From Labrys sp. WJW (lineage in GTDB: Bacteria; Pseudomonadota; Alphaproteobacteria; Rhizobiales; Labraceae): DNA of 64,000 nucleotides. Positions 15,863 to 24,651 of this stretch are shown one piece after another (positions within the stretch are counted from its first letter, which is position 1; every line of letters starts with the position of its first letter). A program made the translations under genes and the position numbers. The notes beneath the pieces are model-generated. The model searched no databases. It saw only the letters and a program-made list of their open reading frames with translations, and was not told where the DNA came from. The DNA lies in the NCBI RefSeq assembly GCF_001676615.1, contig NZ_LYXZ01000040.1:62001-126000 (forward strand), in the 5' to 3' direction.

Positions 15863-17844
15863 CCTCGCCTCGCGATCAGTACCAGCAGGAAGGGCCCGCC
15901 GACCATGGTGGCGAGCAGGCCGGCAGGGATCTGGAATGGAAAAATGATGTTGCGGCCGAGCCAGTCGGCGACCAGAAGGACCAGCCCGCCAATGATCGCC
16001 GAGGCCGCGAGCTGCGTACCCGCTCGATGAAAGCCGGCAAGGCGCGCGATATGCGGCCCCATCAGCCCGGCAAAGCTCAGGGGTCCGACCAGGATGGTCG
16101 CCCCTGCCGTCAGCAGGGCCGCAATCGAGAACAGGATGTTGCGGCTATGGGCGATGGGCACGCCCGAGGCCGAGGCCGTGGCAAGGCCGAGTGAGAACAA
16201 TTCGAGCCAGCGCCGGATGAAGGGAATGGAGGCAAGGGCCACGACCAGCAGGACCGTCGACAGCAGAGCCTCCCCTGGCCGCACCGCATAGGTCGAGCCC
16301 GACAGCCAGGCCAGCAATTGATCGAGGCGCGGATCCTGCGACGTCATCAATACGGCCATGACGAAGCCGGAAACGGCTCCCAGGGTGATGCCGATCAACA
16401 GCATCCGATCGCCGGAAAAGCCGGGTTTGCGCGACAGGGCAAGCATCAGGAAGAGAACGGCCAGGGCACCGGCGGCGCCTGCCGCTATCTGCTCGGCGCG
16501 GGTGGGGGCAGCGGCCGTCAGGAGCAGAAGGATCACACCCAGCATGGCGCCGGAGGAAACGCCGAGCACCTCGGGTGAGGCCATGGGATTGCCCGTCATG
16601 CGCTGAAGGATGGCGCCAGCCAAGGCCAGCATGGCTCCTCCGCTGAACGCGGCGAGCGCGCGAGGCCCCCGCCAATCCAGCAGGGGCGCGATCTCCTCTC
16701 TCGCCGCGAACGACCAGCCATCCGGTCCCTGCCCCAGCGACAATGCCACCCAGAAGGCGGGGACGAGCAAGGACGCCAGCAGGAAGAGCGCGACGACCGG
16801 ATATCTCAGCCTGCCCGGAGCAGCGCCTGGCGTCACTTGCGGGGGAGCCAGCAGTTTCAGGCGCCTGATCAGCATGAACAGCAGCGGGGCGCCCAGCAGG
16901 GCCGTCACCGCTCCCGTTGGGAAAAGCCGGTAGGTCACCGGCAAGGAGAGCACGATCTGGTCCGTGGCCATGAGCAGCAAGGCCCCCAGCAAGGCGGACC
17001 AGACCAGATGCTCGCCTGCCCGCCTGGCACCACAGGCGCGTGCCAGTGCGGGACCGGCAAGCCCGACAAAGCTGATGATGCCAACCGAGGCGGTGACGAT
17101 CGCCGCCAGGGCCGCGGCGGCAACCAGCGCGATCAGGCGATAGGCTGCAACGGACAGGCCGAGGCTCCTGGCGCTGTCGTCATCGACGCCGAGCAGCGTC
17201 AGCGGGCGCACGAGAAGGGCCAGGAGGATGGCGACGAGCAGGAGCCGCGGGTACAAAAACTGCACCCCGCTCCAATCCTGCTGGTCGAGATAGCCGGCTC
17301 CCCAGAGAAAGATACCGGTGAGAAAATCGTGGTTGAACAAGGTCAGCGCAGCGCTGACGGCCCCACAATAGAGGCTGACGATCATGCCCGCCAGGGTTAC
17401 GGTGACGGGAGACAGCCCCTTGCGCCAGGACAGGGAAAGCACCGCGAGAAGCGCCAGGGCGGCGCCGGTAAAGGCAATCCACTCGCGGCCCAATGCCAGC
17501 CATGCCGGGAACCACAGGGTGACGATGGACAGGACGAGATAGGCACCGGCCGAAATGCCGAGCGTGGCCGGCTCGGCCAGGGGGTTGCGCAGGATGCGTT
17601 GCAGGACGGCGCCGGCAAGGCCAAGCCCGGCTCCGACCAGCAGGCCGACGACGATGCGGGGAAGCACGGTGTGATGCAGCAGCATCTGCGCCGTGACATC
17701 GGGATCCGGAGATACGATCGAGCCCCACGAGGCGTTGTCCGGCAACAGCCCCTTCACGTTGAAGGCGGCCAGGGAGAGAGCCACGATGGCAAGAAGAAGC
17801 GCCGGGATCGGCGTGACGGCGTGCGGCCTAGCCATTCGGTCCAC
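15859..17844 (-). CDS. fhuB: Ferric hydroxamate-type ABC transporter permease, two FecCD domains fused
   Basis: The 661-residue protein has two homologous halves of about ten membrane helices each, as in FhuB of enterobacteria. The first half has GLLVGAGLGLAGAVLQRILRNPLAEP (in part) and SFVGLAGPALAR; the second repeats them as GGAMLALAGAILQRMTGNPMASP and SFAGLMGPHIARL. Each half has the conserved Gly loop that contacts the ATPase. No ATP-binding subunit gene (FhuC) is present in the window, so it must be encoded elsewhere. The start overlaps the binding-protein gene by 17 bases. Confidence 0.94.
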   Translation of the reverse strand: MDRMARPHAVTPIPALLLAIVALSLAAFNVKGLLPDNASWGSIVSPDPDVTAQMLLHHTVLPRIVVGLLVGAGLGLAGAVLQRILRNPLAEPATLGISAGAYLVLSIVTLWFPAWLALGREWIAFTGAALALLAVLSLSWRKGLSPVTVTLAGMIVSLYCGAVSAALTLFNHDFLTGIFLWGAGYLDQQDWSGVQFLYPRLLLVAILLALLVRPLTLLGVDDDSARSLGLSVAAYRLIALVAAAALAAIVTASVGIISFVGLAGPALARACGARRAGEHLVWSALLGALLLMATDQIVLSLPVTYRLFPTGAVTALLGAPLLFMLIRRLKLLAPPQVTPGAAPGRLRYPVVALFLLASLLVPAFWVALSLGQGPDGWSFAAREEIAPLLDWRGPRALAAFSGGAMLALAGAILQRMTGNPMASPEVLGVSSGAMLGVILLLLTAAAPTRAEQIAAGAAGALAVLFLMLALSRKPGFSGDRMLLIGITLGAVSGFVMAVLMTSQDPRLDQLLAWLSGSTYAVRPGEALLSTVLLVVALASIPFIRRWLELFSLGLATASASGVPIAHSRNILFSIAALLTAGATILVGPLSFAGLMGPHIARLAGFHRAGTQLAASAIIGGLVLLVADWLGRNIIFPFQIPAGLLATMVGGPFLLVLIARRG

Positions 17845-18727
17845 CTGCCGAAAGAGCGGCGGATACCAGCCGCGCGAAGCGGCGCACGGGTGGCAGGCCT
17901 CCGTAGAAGAGGACGTCCGGAATGCGCACGATACGGTTCTGCTTCACGAAGGGCAGGCTGGCGATAACCGGCGCTTCCAGCAGGCTCTTCAACGTATCGT
18001 TGCTGGTGTCGCCCACGCAGAGCAGCCGTGCTTCGGGACGGTCCGTGAGCCGCTCGGCGCTGACGGTCGTATGGCCGTAGCGGGACACGGGGCCGGTCCA
18101 GGCGTTCTCGATGCCGAAATGATCGAGAACGTCCTGAAAAAGGCTGTTCCTGCCGAAGATCAGCAGGCGCCTGCCATCGATCACCGTCGCCACGTAGAGG
18201 GGGCGACGGTCATATCGGGCCATCAGCTGTTTTCCCGCCGCCAGTTCCGCGTCCACCGACTGCACGAAGCGATCGAACGCGCTCGACACGCCGAGCTGCC
18301 CGGCGAGGGCCGAAAGGGCCCGGCGGGCATGCGCCAGGCGGCCGGACTCCCCGAAATGATCGGGATCGAAGAAACATATCGGCGCGATCGCCGCCAGGCG
18401 CTCCCGCATTGGCGCAAGGTCGCCATTCATGACCACCATTTCGGGCTTCAGGCGATAGATCAGCTCGAGATTCGGCTCCGAGCGCAGGCCCAGTTCGCGC
18501 ATGTCCGATGCCGGCGCCGGCTCCACCACCAATTGGGAGTAGCGTTCGATTTCCGGCATGGCGAGGGGCGCGATACCCAGGGCGAGCAGGTTCTGCCCGC
18601 TCACCCAATCCATCGCCATGGCCCGCCCGGCAGGCATCTCGGACGAACGAGCGGCAGGGGCAAGACACATCCCTGCCGCTCCGCCGAGAAGCGCCCGGCG
18701 GGACAAGCCTCCAGCCTGCATCCCCAT
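17828..18727 (-). CDS. Periplasmic siderophore-binding protein (FhuD-like)
   Basis: The 299-residue protein has a twin-arginine-like leader (LSRRALLGGAAGMCLAPAA), fitting export of a folded lipoprotein-like or soluble binding protein, then a class III periplasmic binding fold (TroA-like) with the ELIYRLKPEMVVMN and RLLIFGRNSLFQDVL segments. It delivers ferric siderophore to the FhuB-type permease. The start ATG shares one base with the receptor stop codon (TGATG), so translation is coupled to the receptor gene. Substrate is inferred from neighbours only. Confidence 0.88.
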   Translation of the reverse strand: MGMQAGGLSRRALLGGAAGMCLAPAARSSEMPAGRAMAMDWVSGQNLLALGIAPLAMPEIERYSQLVVEPAPASDMRELGLRSEPNLELIYRLKPEMVVMNGDLAPMRERLAAIAPICFFDPDHFGESGRLAHARRALSALAGQLGVSSAFDRFVQSVDAELAAGKQLMARYDRRPLYVATVIDGRRLLIFGRNSLFQDVLDHFGIENAWTGPVSRYGHTTVSAERLTDRPEARLLCVGDTSNDTLKSLLEAPVIASLPFVKQNRIVRIPDVLFYGGLPPVRRFARLVSAALSAGGPNG

Positions 18728-21159
18728 CAGAACTTCATCTGGGCGGAAAACGCGACCGTTCTCGGGGCTCCCAGATAATAGCTGTTCTGCCAGTAGTTCT
18801 TGTTGGTGACGTTGCTGACATTCAGCCGCAATGTCAGCGGATTGCCGAACCGCTCGGTCGTGTATCGCATGCCGACATCGAGGGTGGTGTAGGCGGCAAG
18901 GCGATCGTCATTGACGTCGTTCGCCCATTGCTTGCCGGTGTAGTAGACGCCCCCGGTCAGGACCAGGCCCTGAATGGCGGGAATCTCATATTCGAGATAG
19001 AGCTTTGCCAGCACCTTGGCCACGTTCATCGGCTGCTTGCCGTCAAATTCGCCGCCCTCCACCTTGGCATCCAGCACGGTGACGCCGCCCAGAAGCGTGA
19101 GCTCGTCGGTCACCTTGCCCGTTGCCGTGACCTCCACGCCGCGATGCCGCTGCCGGCCGTCCTGGGTGTAGACGCCGCTCGCATTGGTGAATTCATAGGC
19201 CTTTTCGATATCGAACAGGGCGCCGGTGAGGAGCATGCCGCCCACTTCCGCCTTGACGCCGATCTCCTTTTGCTTGCTCACCATCGGGGCCATGACCTGA
19301 CCGTAATTGCTGCTCGTATCGGGAGCGACCCCACCCTGCTCCAGACCTTCGATGTAGCTGCCATAGACCGTCATCCACGGCACGGGCTTGAAGAGGAGCG
19401 AGGCCGAGGGCGAGAGCCGCCCCTCGTCGTAGTCGGGCTGACTGCGCCTGCCCGAAGCTTCGAGCGAACGGCTCATGATGCGGCTGTAGTTGACGCCCAC
19501 CAAGGCGGACCAGCGCTCGTTGAATTCGATCTGGTCGCCGATGACGAAATTGTGGTTGCGGACATAGCCCTGGTAGTAGGGCGACGAGGTATCGTTTGGG
19601 AAGGTCGGCCTGGGAAGATGAACGGGCGAGGACATCGGAAACGGCCCGATCCAACCCGTGTTCGGGCTGTAGGGCGTCTGCCAGGCCCGGTCCGAATACA
19701 TCTGGTAGCCGGCCGTGACCTTGTGGGAAATCGGCCCGGTATCGAACGTGACATCCGCAAAGGCCTGCGCCGCGTCGAAGATATTCTTGGTTCTGCCCGA
19801 GTGAATCCCGATCTGATAATATTCCCCCGGCGACCGCACGGAATTCATCGTGTGGTCCTGGACCGGCCGATCGAGATATTCACGCATATAGGCGCCGCGC
19901 AGCGTGATGAAGTCGTTGAGCTTGTAGGTCAGCTTGCCGGAAAGACGCGTCTTCTCGAATTCATCGCGAATCCAGGGCTGGCTCCAGTTTTTGCTGGCAT
20001 CGGGCGCGGCTCCATGAGGAACGCCGGGGTTGAAGAACCAATAGGAGTTGGGAACATTCGTCCTGTATTTGCCGTATGACGCGTTGAGTTCCAGTTTCAA
20101 CTTGTCGGTGATGTCCCAATCGAAGGCGCCGCTCACGAGGAAACGATTGACGCTCTGGTCGTCTATCGCGGTGTCGCCGCCCTGCTTGACGATGTTGAGG
20201 CGATATCCTGCCCGGCCTTCCGCATCGATGCGGCCACCAAAATCGCCATGGATGTATTTCTGCTCGGCGCCATAGGTGCCGATGGTCAGGCTGTTCAGGC
20301 GCTCGATCGTCGGGCGCTTGTAGACATAGTTGATCATGCCGGCCGGCGCGGCCGCCCCATACAGGAAGCCCGAAAGGCCGGTGAGGACTTCGATGCGCTC
20401 CTTGTCCTCGAGATTGGTGGCGTGGCTGTAGGAACGCCGCAGGCCGTCCTCGGCGGTGTCATAGGTGGTGAAGCCGCGCATGTTGACCATCGGCGACCAC
20501 CCCGAGGACTGCGGCGTCTGAATGCGGGTCGTCGGGCTGATCCGGAAAATGTCGTCGGGAGACTGGGCCTGGATATTCTGTATGAGTTCGCGCGGCACGA
20601 CGCTGACCGAAAAGGGCGTGTCCCGGATGGACGTCTGCCCCAGGGGGCCCAGCGAGGAAATGGTGTTCGTGCGATAGCCGTCCTTTGCAAGTCCGTCCCG
20701 CTGGATCGCTGCAGTACCCTTGGCTTCGACGATGACGGGATCGAGAACGATCGTCCCATCCGCGCTTTCGCCGCCTGCCGGTTCCGCCGACATGGCAAGC
20801 AGGGTCACGGCGTTGCCGCCGGTAAAGGAATAGCCCAGCCCCGAGCTCGACAGCAGCCGGGCCAGCGCGGCCTGCGTGGTCATGCCGCCGGTTACGCTCG
20901 GTGCGCGCGTGTTTGCCGCGATGGAGGTCTGGTAGGCGATCTGAACGCCGGACTGGTCTGCAAGCATGCGCAGTGCCCGGGCCAGCGGCTGGCTGGGAAT
21001 GTTGAAGTTGTGCGTGATTGCGGTCTGGGCGGCAACCGGCGACAGCGGCACGAGCAGCGCCGGCACTCCGGTACAAAACGCCGTGCTCACCAGGAGCCTC
21101 GTCACCAGACCACAAGGCGCGCTTCGCCTCGATCCCTTCTCTACCTTGCCTGGCACCAC
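18727..21159 (-). CDS. TonB-dependent siderophore receptor with signalling (STN) domain
   Basis: This 810-residue outer-membrane receptor begins with a signal peptide (about residues 1-44, ending AQT), then an STN signalling domain (about 45-120: FNIPSQPLARALRMLADQSG), a plug domain (about 165-280) and a C-terminal beta-barrel ending in Phe (FSAQMKF). The STN domain marks it as a transducer that tells FecR when ligand is bound. It starts with GTG at 21157-21159, which has AGGGGG five bases upstream; no in-frame ATG fits better. A putative ECF promoter lies 88 bases upstream. A FecIRA-type circuit is inferred. Confidence 0.95.
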   Translation of the reverse strand: MVPGKVEKGSRRSAPCGLVTRLLVSTAFCTGVPALLVPLSPVAAQTAITHNFNIPSQPLARALRMLADQSGVQIAYQTSIAANTRAPSVTGGMTTQAALARLLSSSGLGYSFTGGNAVTLLAMSAEPAGGESADGTIVLDPVIVEAKGTAAIQRDGLAKDGYRTNTISSLGPLGQTSIRDTPFSVSVVPRELIQNIQAQSPDDIFRISPTTRIQTPQSSGWSPMVNMRGFTTYDTAEDGLRRSYSHATNLEDKERIEVLTGLSGFLYGAAAPAGMINYVYKRPTIERLNSLTIGTYGAEQKYIHGDFGGRIDAEGRAGYRLNIVKQGGDTAIDDQSVNRFLVSGAFDWDITDKLKLELNASYGKYRTNVPNSYWFFNPGVPHGAAPDASKNWSQPWIRDEFEKTRLSGKLTYKLNDFITLRGAYMREYLDRPVQDHTMNSVRSPGEYYQIGIHSGRTKNIFDAAQAFADVTFDTGPISHKVTAGYQMYSDRAWQTPYSPNTGWIGPFPMSSPVHLPRPTFPNDTSSPYYQGYVRNHNFVIGDQIEFNERWSALVGVNYSRIMSRSLEASGRRSQPDYDEGRLSPSASLLFKPVPWMTVYGSYIEGLEQGGVAPDTSSNYGQVMAPMVSKQKEIGVKAEVGGMLLTGALFDIEKAYEFTNASGVYTQDGRQRHRGVEVTATGKVTDELTLLGGVTVLDAKVEGGEFDGKQPMNVAKVLAKLYLEYEIPAIQGLVLTGGVYYTGKQWANDVNDDRLAAYTTLDVGMRYTTERFGNPLTLRLNVSNVTNKNYWQNSYYLGAPRTVAFSAQMKF

Positions 21160-21246
21160 CGAGCCCCCTCAACATGTCCCCTGAAAACAGCCCTCGCGGG
21201 CCCATGTGAAGGGAGTGGGTGTGCTGCCTCGGCCCTTCGCTCCATT

Positions 21247-21273
21247 GACGCGCGAGCGAGGCGATCGCCTAAA
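21247..21273 (-). promoter_or_regulatory. Putative ECF-sigma promoter of the receptor operon
   Basis: Read on the minus strand, TTTAGG (21273-21268) is followed after exactly 17 bases by CGTC (21250-21247) and then AATGG. The same arrangement with the same spacing occurs upstream of the FecR gene at 22360-22386. The CGTC -10 element is typical of ECF promoters. Confidence 0.6.
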
Positions 21274-21307
21274 GACGGCGTCCCAATTTTTTTGAAGGGA
21301 TGGTGCG

Positions 21308-22306
21308 TCAGGAAATCAGGAGCAGGACACCGGGAATCCGGCGCACCGAAAGTCCCTGGGTTTTCGCCAGCGCCTGGACGGCGGCAAATGCCTGCGCCGT
21401 CGAGAAGACCGCGCTTACCGGAACGGACGGATCGATGCCGGGCCGCATCACGATTCGCTCGGGGACATAGCGGCCGAGTTCGGCCATCGCCCGGGAAAAC
21501 GGCCGCCCCTCGAAGATGATGCGGCCCTTCCGCCATGCCAGCGCCGCCTGGACATCGGCGGACTGCGCCGGCCGCGGCGCCTCTCCCCGCGCATACAGGG
21601 TTTGCTGGTTCGCAGCCACCTCGACGCCCGCGACGCCGGAAGCGTCGGTCGCGGTCGGGCTGGCGGGGCCGGCAACGTCGATGCGCCCTTCGGCTGCGGT
21701 AACCGTTGCCACGTCCTCCAGTATCCCGACCGAGAAGCGGCCGGCCTTGGCGGTGCTGTTGCCGCCCAGCGCCGCCACCCGGAACACCGAGTTCCGATCC
21801 GGAGCGACCTTGAATTCGGCTTCGCCTTTTAGAAGCTCGACCAGTCTGAGGCCGGGCCGGTAGCCGATGCTGACGGCGCTATCCGTGTTGAGGGTGGCGA
21901 CGGACCCGTCCGGCAGGGTGAACTCGGCCTGGTCGCCGACGGCCGTCGAGAGGTCGGCGTTCCACCAGACCTGCAGCCTCGGCACTGCCACGAAGCCGAT
22001 GGCCGCCGCTGCCGCAGCCGCACCACCGAGGACAAAGCTGCGCCGCCCCATCAGGGCCTGGCGGTTCGGCGTGGCGGCAGCCGGCGGAGGCATGCCGGCC
22101 GATCCGGCATCGATGGCCTGCAATTGCTGCCAGAACGAACGCTCGCGCTCGAAAGCCAGCTTGTGATCGGCAGACTGGTCCCGCCAGGCCTTGAAGCGCT
22201 GGAGGTCGGCGTCGCTGACATTGCCCGAGGTCAGCCGCACGATCCAATCGCGTGCGTCCAGGCCGATGCGGCGTTCAATGTCCTTGCGATGCTTATGCTC
22301 GTCCAT
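21308..22306 (-). CDS. FecR-type anti-sigma/transmembrane sensor
   Basis: The 332-residue protein has an N-terminal cytoplasmic domain (residues 1-85; ARDWIVRLTSGNVSDADLQRF is the family's N-terminal helix and FKAWRDQSADHKLAF binds the sigma factor), a single membrane helix near 89-110 (FVLGGAAAAAAAIGFVAV), then the periplasmic FecR domain (FTLPDGSVATLNTDSAVSI, GEAEFKVAPD) and a C-terminal STN-like part. It should pass the receptor signal to the FecI-type sigma factor encoded upstream. A putative ECF promoter lies 54 bases upstream. Confidence 0.93.
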   Translation of the reverse strand: MDEHKHRKDIERRIGLDARDWIVRLTSGNVSDADLQRFKAWRDQSADHKLAFERERSFWQQLQAIDAGSAGMPPPAAATPNRQALMGRRSFVLGGAAAAAAAIGFVAVPRLQVWWNADLSTAVGDQAEFTLPDGSVATLNTDSAVSIGYRPGLRLVELLKGEAEFKVAPDRNSVFRVAALGGNSTAKAGRFSVGILEDVATVTAAEGRIDVAGPASPTATDASGVAGVEVAANQQTLYARGEAPRPAQSADVQAALAWRKGRIIFEGRPFSRAMAELGRYVPERIVMRPGIDPSVPVSAVFSTAQAFAAVQALAKTQGLSVRRIPGVLLLIS

Positions 22307-22359
22307 GCGCTCGAAAGCCGGTGCGGATAGGGACTCGATTCGAGCTGTTCTAACCTATT

Positions 22360-22386
22360 GACGCGTGAACGCACCCGCCACCTAAA
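22360..22386 (-). promoter_or_regulatory. Putative ECF-sigma promoter of the FecR gene
   Basis: On the minus strand TTTAGG (22386-22381), 17 bases, CGTC (22363-22360), then AATAGG. It matches the element before the receptor gene in both boxes, in the spacing and in the flanking CGCGTCAAT. It lies between the sigma gene and the FecR gene. Confidence 0.6.
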
Positions 22387-22404
22387 CACGATCCGGAAAA
22401 TTTC

Positions 22405-22938
22405 TCAGTCGGAGAGTTCGCCGCGCAGATCGGCGAGATGTTCCAGGGCCCGGCGGATATGATAGTAGACCGCCTCGCTGGTGATGCCGTGCAGCTCCGC
22501 CAGCTGGCGATGCGATATGCCGTCGATGCGGTTCATCAGGAAGATCGTGCGGGTCCTTTCCGGCAATTCGTCCAGGGCCTTCCTGACTGCCTTCAGGCTT
22601 TCCCGGCCGATCAGCGCCCGTTCCGGCGAAACCAGGTCGCAGTTTTCCCACAGGATGTCGGTGAGTTCATCGTCGATTTCGTTGCGCCTGCGCTGGCTGC
22701 GCAGATGGCTGGTGACCGCATGCTGCGCAACGCGGGTGATGAACCCGGCCGGGTTGCGGATCGCATTGTCTTCCAAACCGGCGTTTTCCAGTTTCAGCCA
22801 GGTGTCCTGCATCAAGTCCTCGGCTGCCGCCGGGCAACCGGTTCTCGCCCTTGCCACCGCCTGCAGCCGTGGCCGCATTCTTGCAAAGGCATCGATCAGT
22901 TTTCCGAGAGACAGCCTGTCCACGCCAGCCCGCAACAT
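22405..22938 (-). CDS. FecI-type ECF RNA polymerase sigma factor
   Basis: The 177-residue protein has sigma region 2 (about residues 15-85; AAAEDLMQDTWLKLE and AGFITRVAQHAVTSHLRSQRRR) and region 4 (about 120-172; LDELPERTRTIFLMNRIDGISHRQLAELHGITSEAVYYHIRRALEHL). It belongs to the iron-starvation type by its pairing with FecR and an STN receptor. The start at 22936-22938 has no strong ribosome site, and the next ATG (residue 21) would cut region 2. An Irr-like iron box lies 80 bases upstream of the start, which may control it. Confidence 0.93.
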   Translation of the reverse strand: MLRAGVDRLSLGKLIDAFARMRPRLQAVARARTGCPAAAEDLMQDTWLKLENAGLEDNAIRNPAGFITRVAQHAVTSHLRSQRRRNEIDDELTDILWENCDLVSPERALIGRESLKAVRKALDELPERTRTIFLMNRIDGISHRQLAELHGITSEAVYYHIRRALEHLADLRGELSD

Positions 22939-23384
22939 AGGTAAGAAGGACGATAATGCTCCTGAAGGTGAAGCAATCCCAACCTAGAGGATGAAGAAAA
23001 ACCCTGCAATAGCAATGATTTAGAGAACTTCTAACCTGGGGAGGTCCTGCGCCGGGGCTGTTCGGCCGATTGCTTGCCGCATCGTCCGGATGGGTCCTGC
23101 CATCGACAGCCCGATCGCCCCCGCAGCCCCCTCCCCCGATCCCCGTGTGCCCTACGTCACACGCCAGTTGCGGCGGCCTGACCTCGCCCTTTAAACTTGC
23201 CTCGATTTCCCCTATCTGGTTGCTCAATAGTCAAAGCGTCTTGCGAATTGGCGCAATTGCCAAGAAACGCAAAGAAGCCCTGGCCAATCCGCTGGATCGG
23301 CCAGGAAGCAACGAGCCTGGAGCAGACAAGCGTTCGGCATGAACGCGCCTTGTTCCGGGGATGCCAAACCGAGGGGAGAGCCGC
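22939..23384. other. Divergent intergenic region between sigma factor and coiled-coil gene
   Basis: About 446 bases with no recognisable gene in either strand. It must hold promoters for both directions. Besides the palindrome at 23020-23034, I see only an imperfect CCTGGCC/GGCCAGG stem near 23279-23304. Confidence 0.6.
23020..23034. promoter_or_regulatory. Possible Irr box (iron control element)
   Basis: TTAGAGAACTTCTAA is an inverted repeat with one mismatch between TTAGAG and TTCTAA arms and a three-base centre. It resembles the ICE motif bound by Irr in Rhizobiales (form TTAGAA-N3-TTCTAA, from memory). Its place upstream of an iron-type sigma gene fits. Confidence 0.5.
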
Positions 23385-24464
23385 ATGGCCGAGTTCGACG
23401 CCGCGATCAAGTCCGCCGAAGCTGAAATCAAGGCGGCCCAGGCCAAGATTTCCGAGGTCAGCTCGAAGATCGAGCTCGCCCATTCCAAGATGGAGAAGGG
23501 CGAGGACATCTCCATCGACATCCAGAACGCGACGCTCGACGACGTTCACGCCCATTCCAACGCGATGAACGCCAACATCGCCGAGCTCATCATGGGTCTC
23601 GACGACGTCACCGCCGGCTTCTCCAAGGAATTCGACGCCATGCGCGAGAAGTCCGGCTGGGAGAGCTTCGTGGGCATTTTCTCCTCCGCCAAGTCGGACT
23701 CCATGCGCGAGGAGCGCCTGCGCGCCGCCTCCATCGACGACAAGCTGCAGGACCTGATCTCCAAGTCCGACATCATCGTCAATCTGCTGCAGAGCCAGCT
23801 CGGCGTGCTCAACGACCACAAGACCCGGGTCGAGAAGAACCTGTCCGGCACTCTGTCCGATCGCGAAAGCACCGTGGCGGACTTGGAGAAGATCCGCGCC
23901 CAGGTCCTGGCCATGGATCCCCGGATCATCGATCTCGAGAACAAGATCTCGATGGAGCAGGATGCCGCCGCCCGCACGCGGCTCGAGACCGAGCTCGCCC
24001 AGACCAATGCGGCCTACAACAATCTCGTGCAGGAAGAGCAGGTCAAGCTCGCGCAGTCGCAGACGCTGGAGCGCTATATCGAGCAGGGCAAGAGCTGGGT
24101 CGACAGCCTGCAGAACCAAGCCGCCACCCAGATGGTGCTGATCAACAAGCTGCAGACCGACACCAAGCAGCGTGTGGTGCTCTATGATGCGCTCACCAAG
24201 TCGCTGAAGACGGCCCAGCAGCAGGACGTCGCCCACCGCATCAACGAGATCGGCGTCAAGACCGACCAGGAAGCCCAGGCCGCCATGGCTGCCATCGGCT
24301 CGGCCACCAACCAGCGCATGGCCGAGATGATGGAAAAGCACGAGGACCACATGGTCTTCGCCCGCAAGATCCTGGAGGAAAAGGCCAAATCCGACGAGCG
24401 CTTCGCCCGCCGCTTCGCCAAGATCGTCGAGAAGCACGACAAGAACCTCTATGGCGGGGCGTGA
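23385..24464 (+). CDS. Coiled-coil protein of unassigned family, first gene of AAA+ cluster
   Basis: The 359-residue soluble protein is almost wholly helical with heptad-like stretches: residues 1-45 (rich in A, E, K), about 120-210 (NDHKTRVEKNLSGTLSDRE and following) and 280-350. It has no signal peptide, membrane helix or enzymatic motif. The start at ATG 23385 has GGGGAGA five bases upstream; an in-frame ATG at 23361 is less well placed. It is followed on the same strand by the rest of the cluster (24652 onwards), with a palindromic repeat in between. Long coiled coils next to an AAA+ ATPase suggest a scaffold, substrate or membrane-associated partner, but that is guesswork. I could not match it to a named family. 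Confidence 0.85.
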   Translation: MAEFDAAIKSAEAEIKAAQAKISEVSSKIELAHSKMEKGEDISIDIQNATLDDVHAHSNAMNANIAELIMGLDDVTAGFSKEFDAMREKSGWESFVGIFSSAKSDSMREERLRAASIDDKLQDLISKSDIIVNLLQSQLGVLNDHKTRVEKNLSGTLSDRESTVADLEKIRAQVLAMDPRIIDLENKISMEQDAAARTRLETELAQTNAAYNNLVQEEQVKLAQSQTLERYIEQGKSWVDSLQNQAATQMVLINKLQTDTKQRVVLYDALTKSLKTAQQQDVAHRINEIGVKTDQEAQAAMAAIGSATNQRMAEMMEKHEDHMVFARKILEEKAKSDERFARRFAKIVEKHDKNLYGGA

Positions 24465-24522
24465 GGCCAGCTTCCCCGCTCCGGCACCGTGCATGCAGCG
24501 ATGCTTGCCGTGGCTCGACCCT

Positions 24523-24620
24523 TGTCATTGCCGGGCTTGACCCGGCAATCCAGTCGCCCCTTTCATCGAGGATGGACCGACACTGGATGCCCGGGTCGAG
24601 CCCGGGCATGACAAAGTCGG
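24523..24620. repeat. Palindromic intergenic repeat, TCATTGCCGGGCTTGACC type
   Basis: Begins TGTCATTGCCGGGCTTGACC and ends with the inverted counterpart GAGCCCGGGCATGACAAA, forming a long hairpin. A second copy lies at 43306-43402. Similar elements are common between genes in Rhizobiales. Confidence 0.85.
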
Positions 24621-24651
24621 TGTTTCCACCATCAGGAACTAGAGGCCGCCC

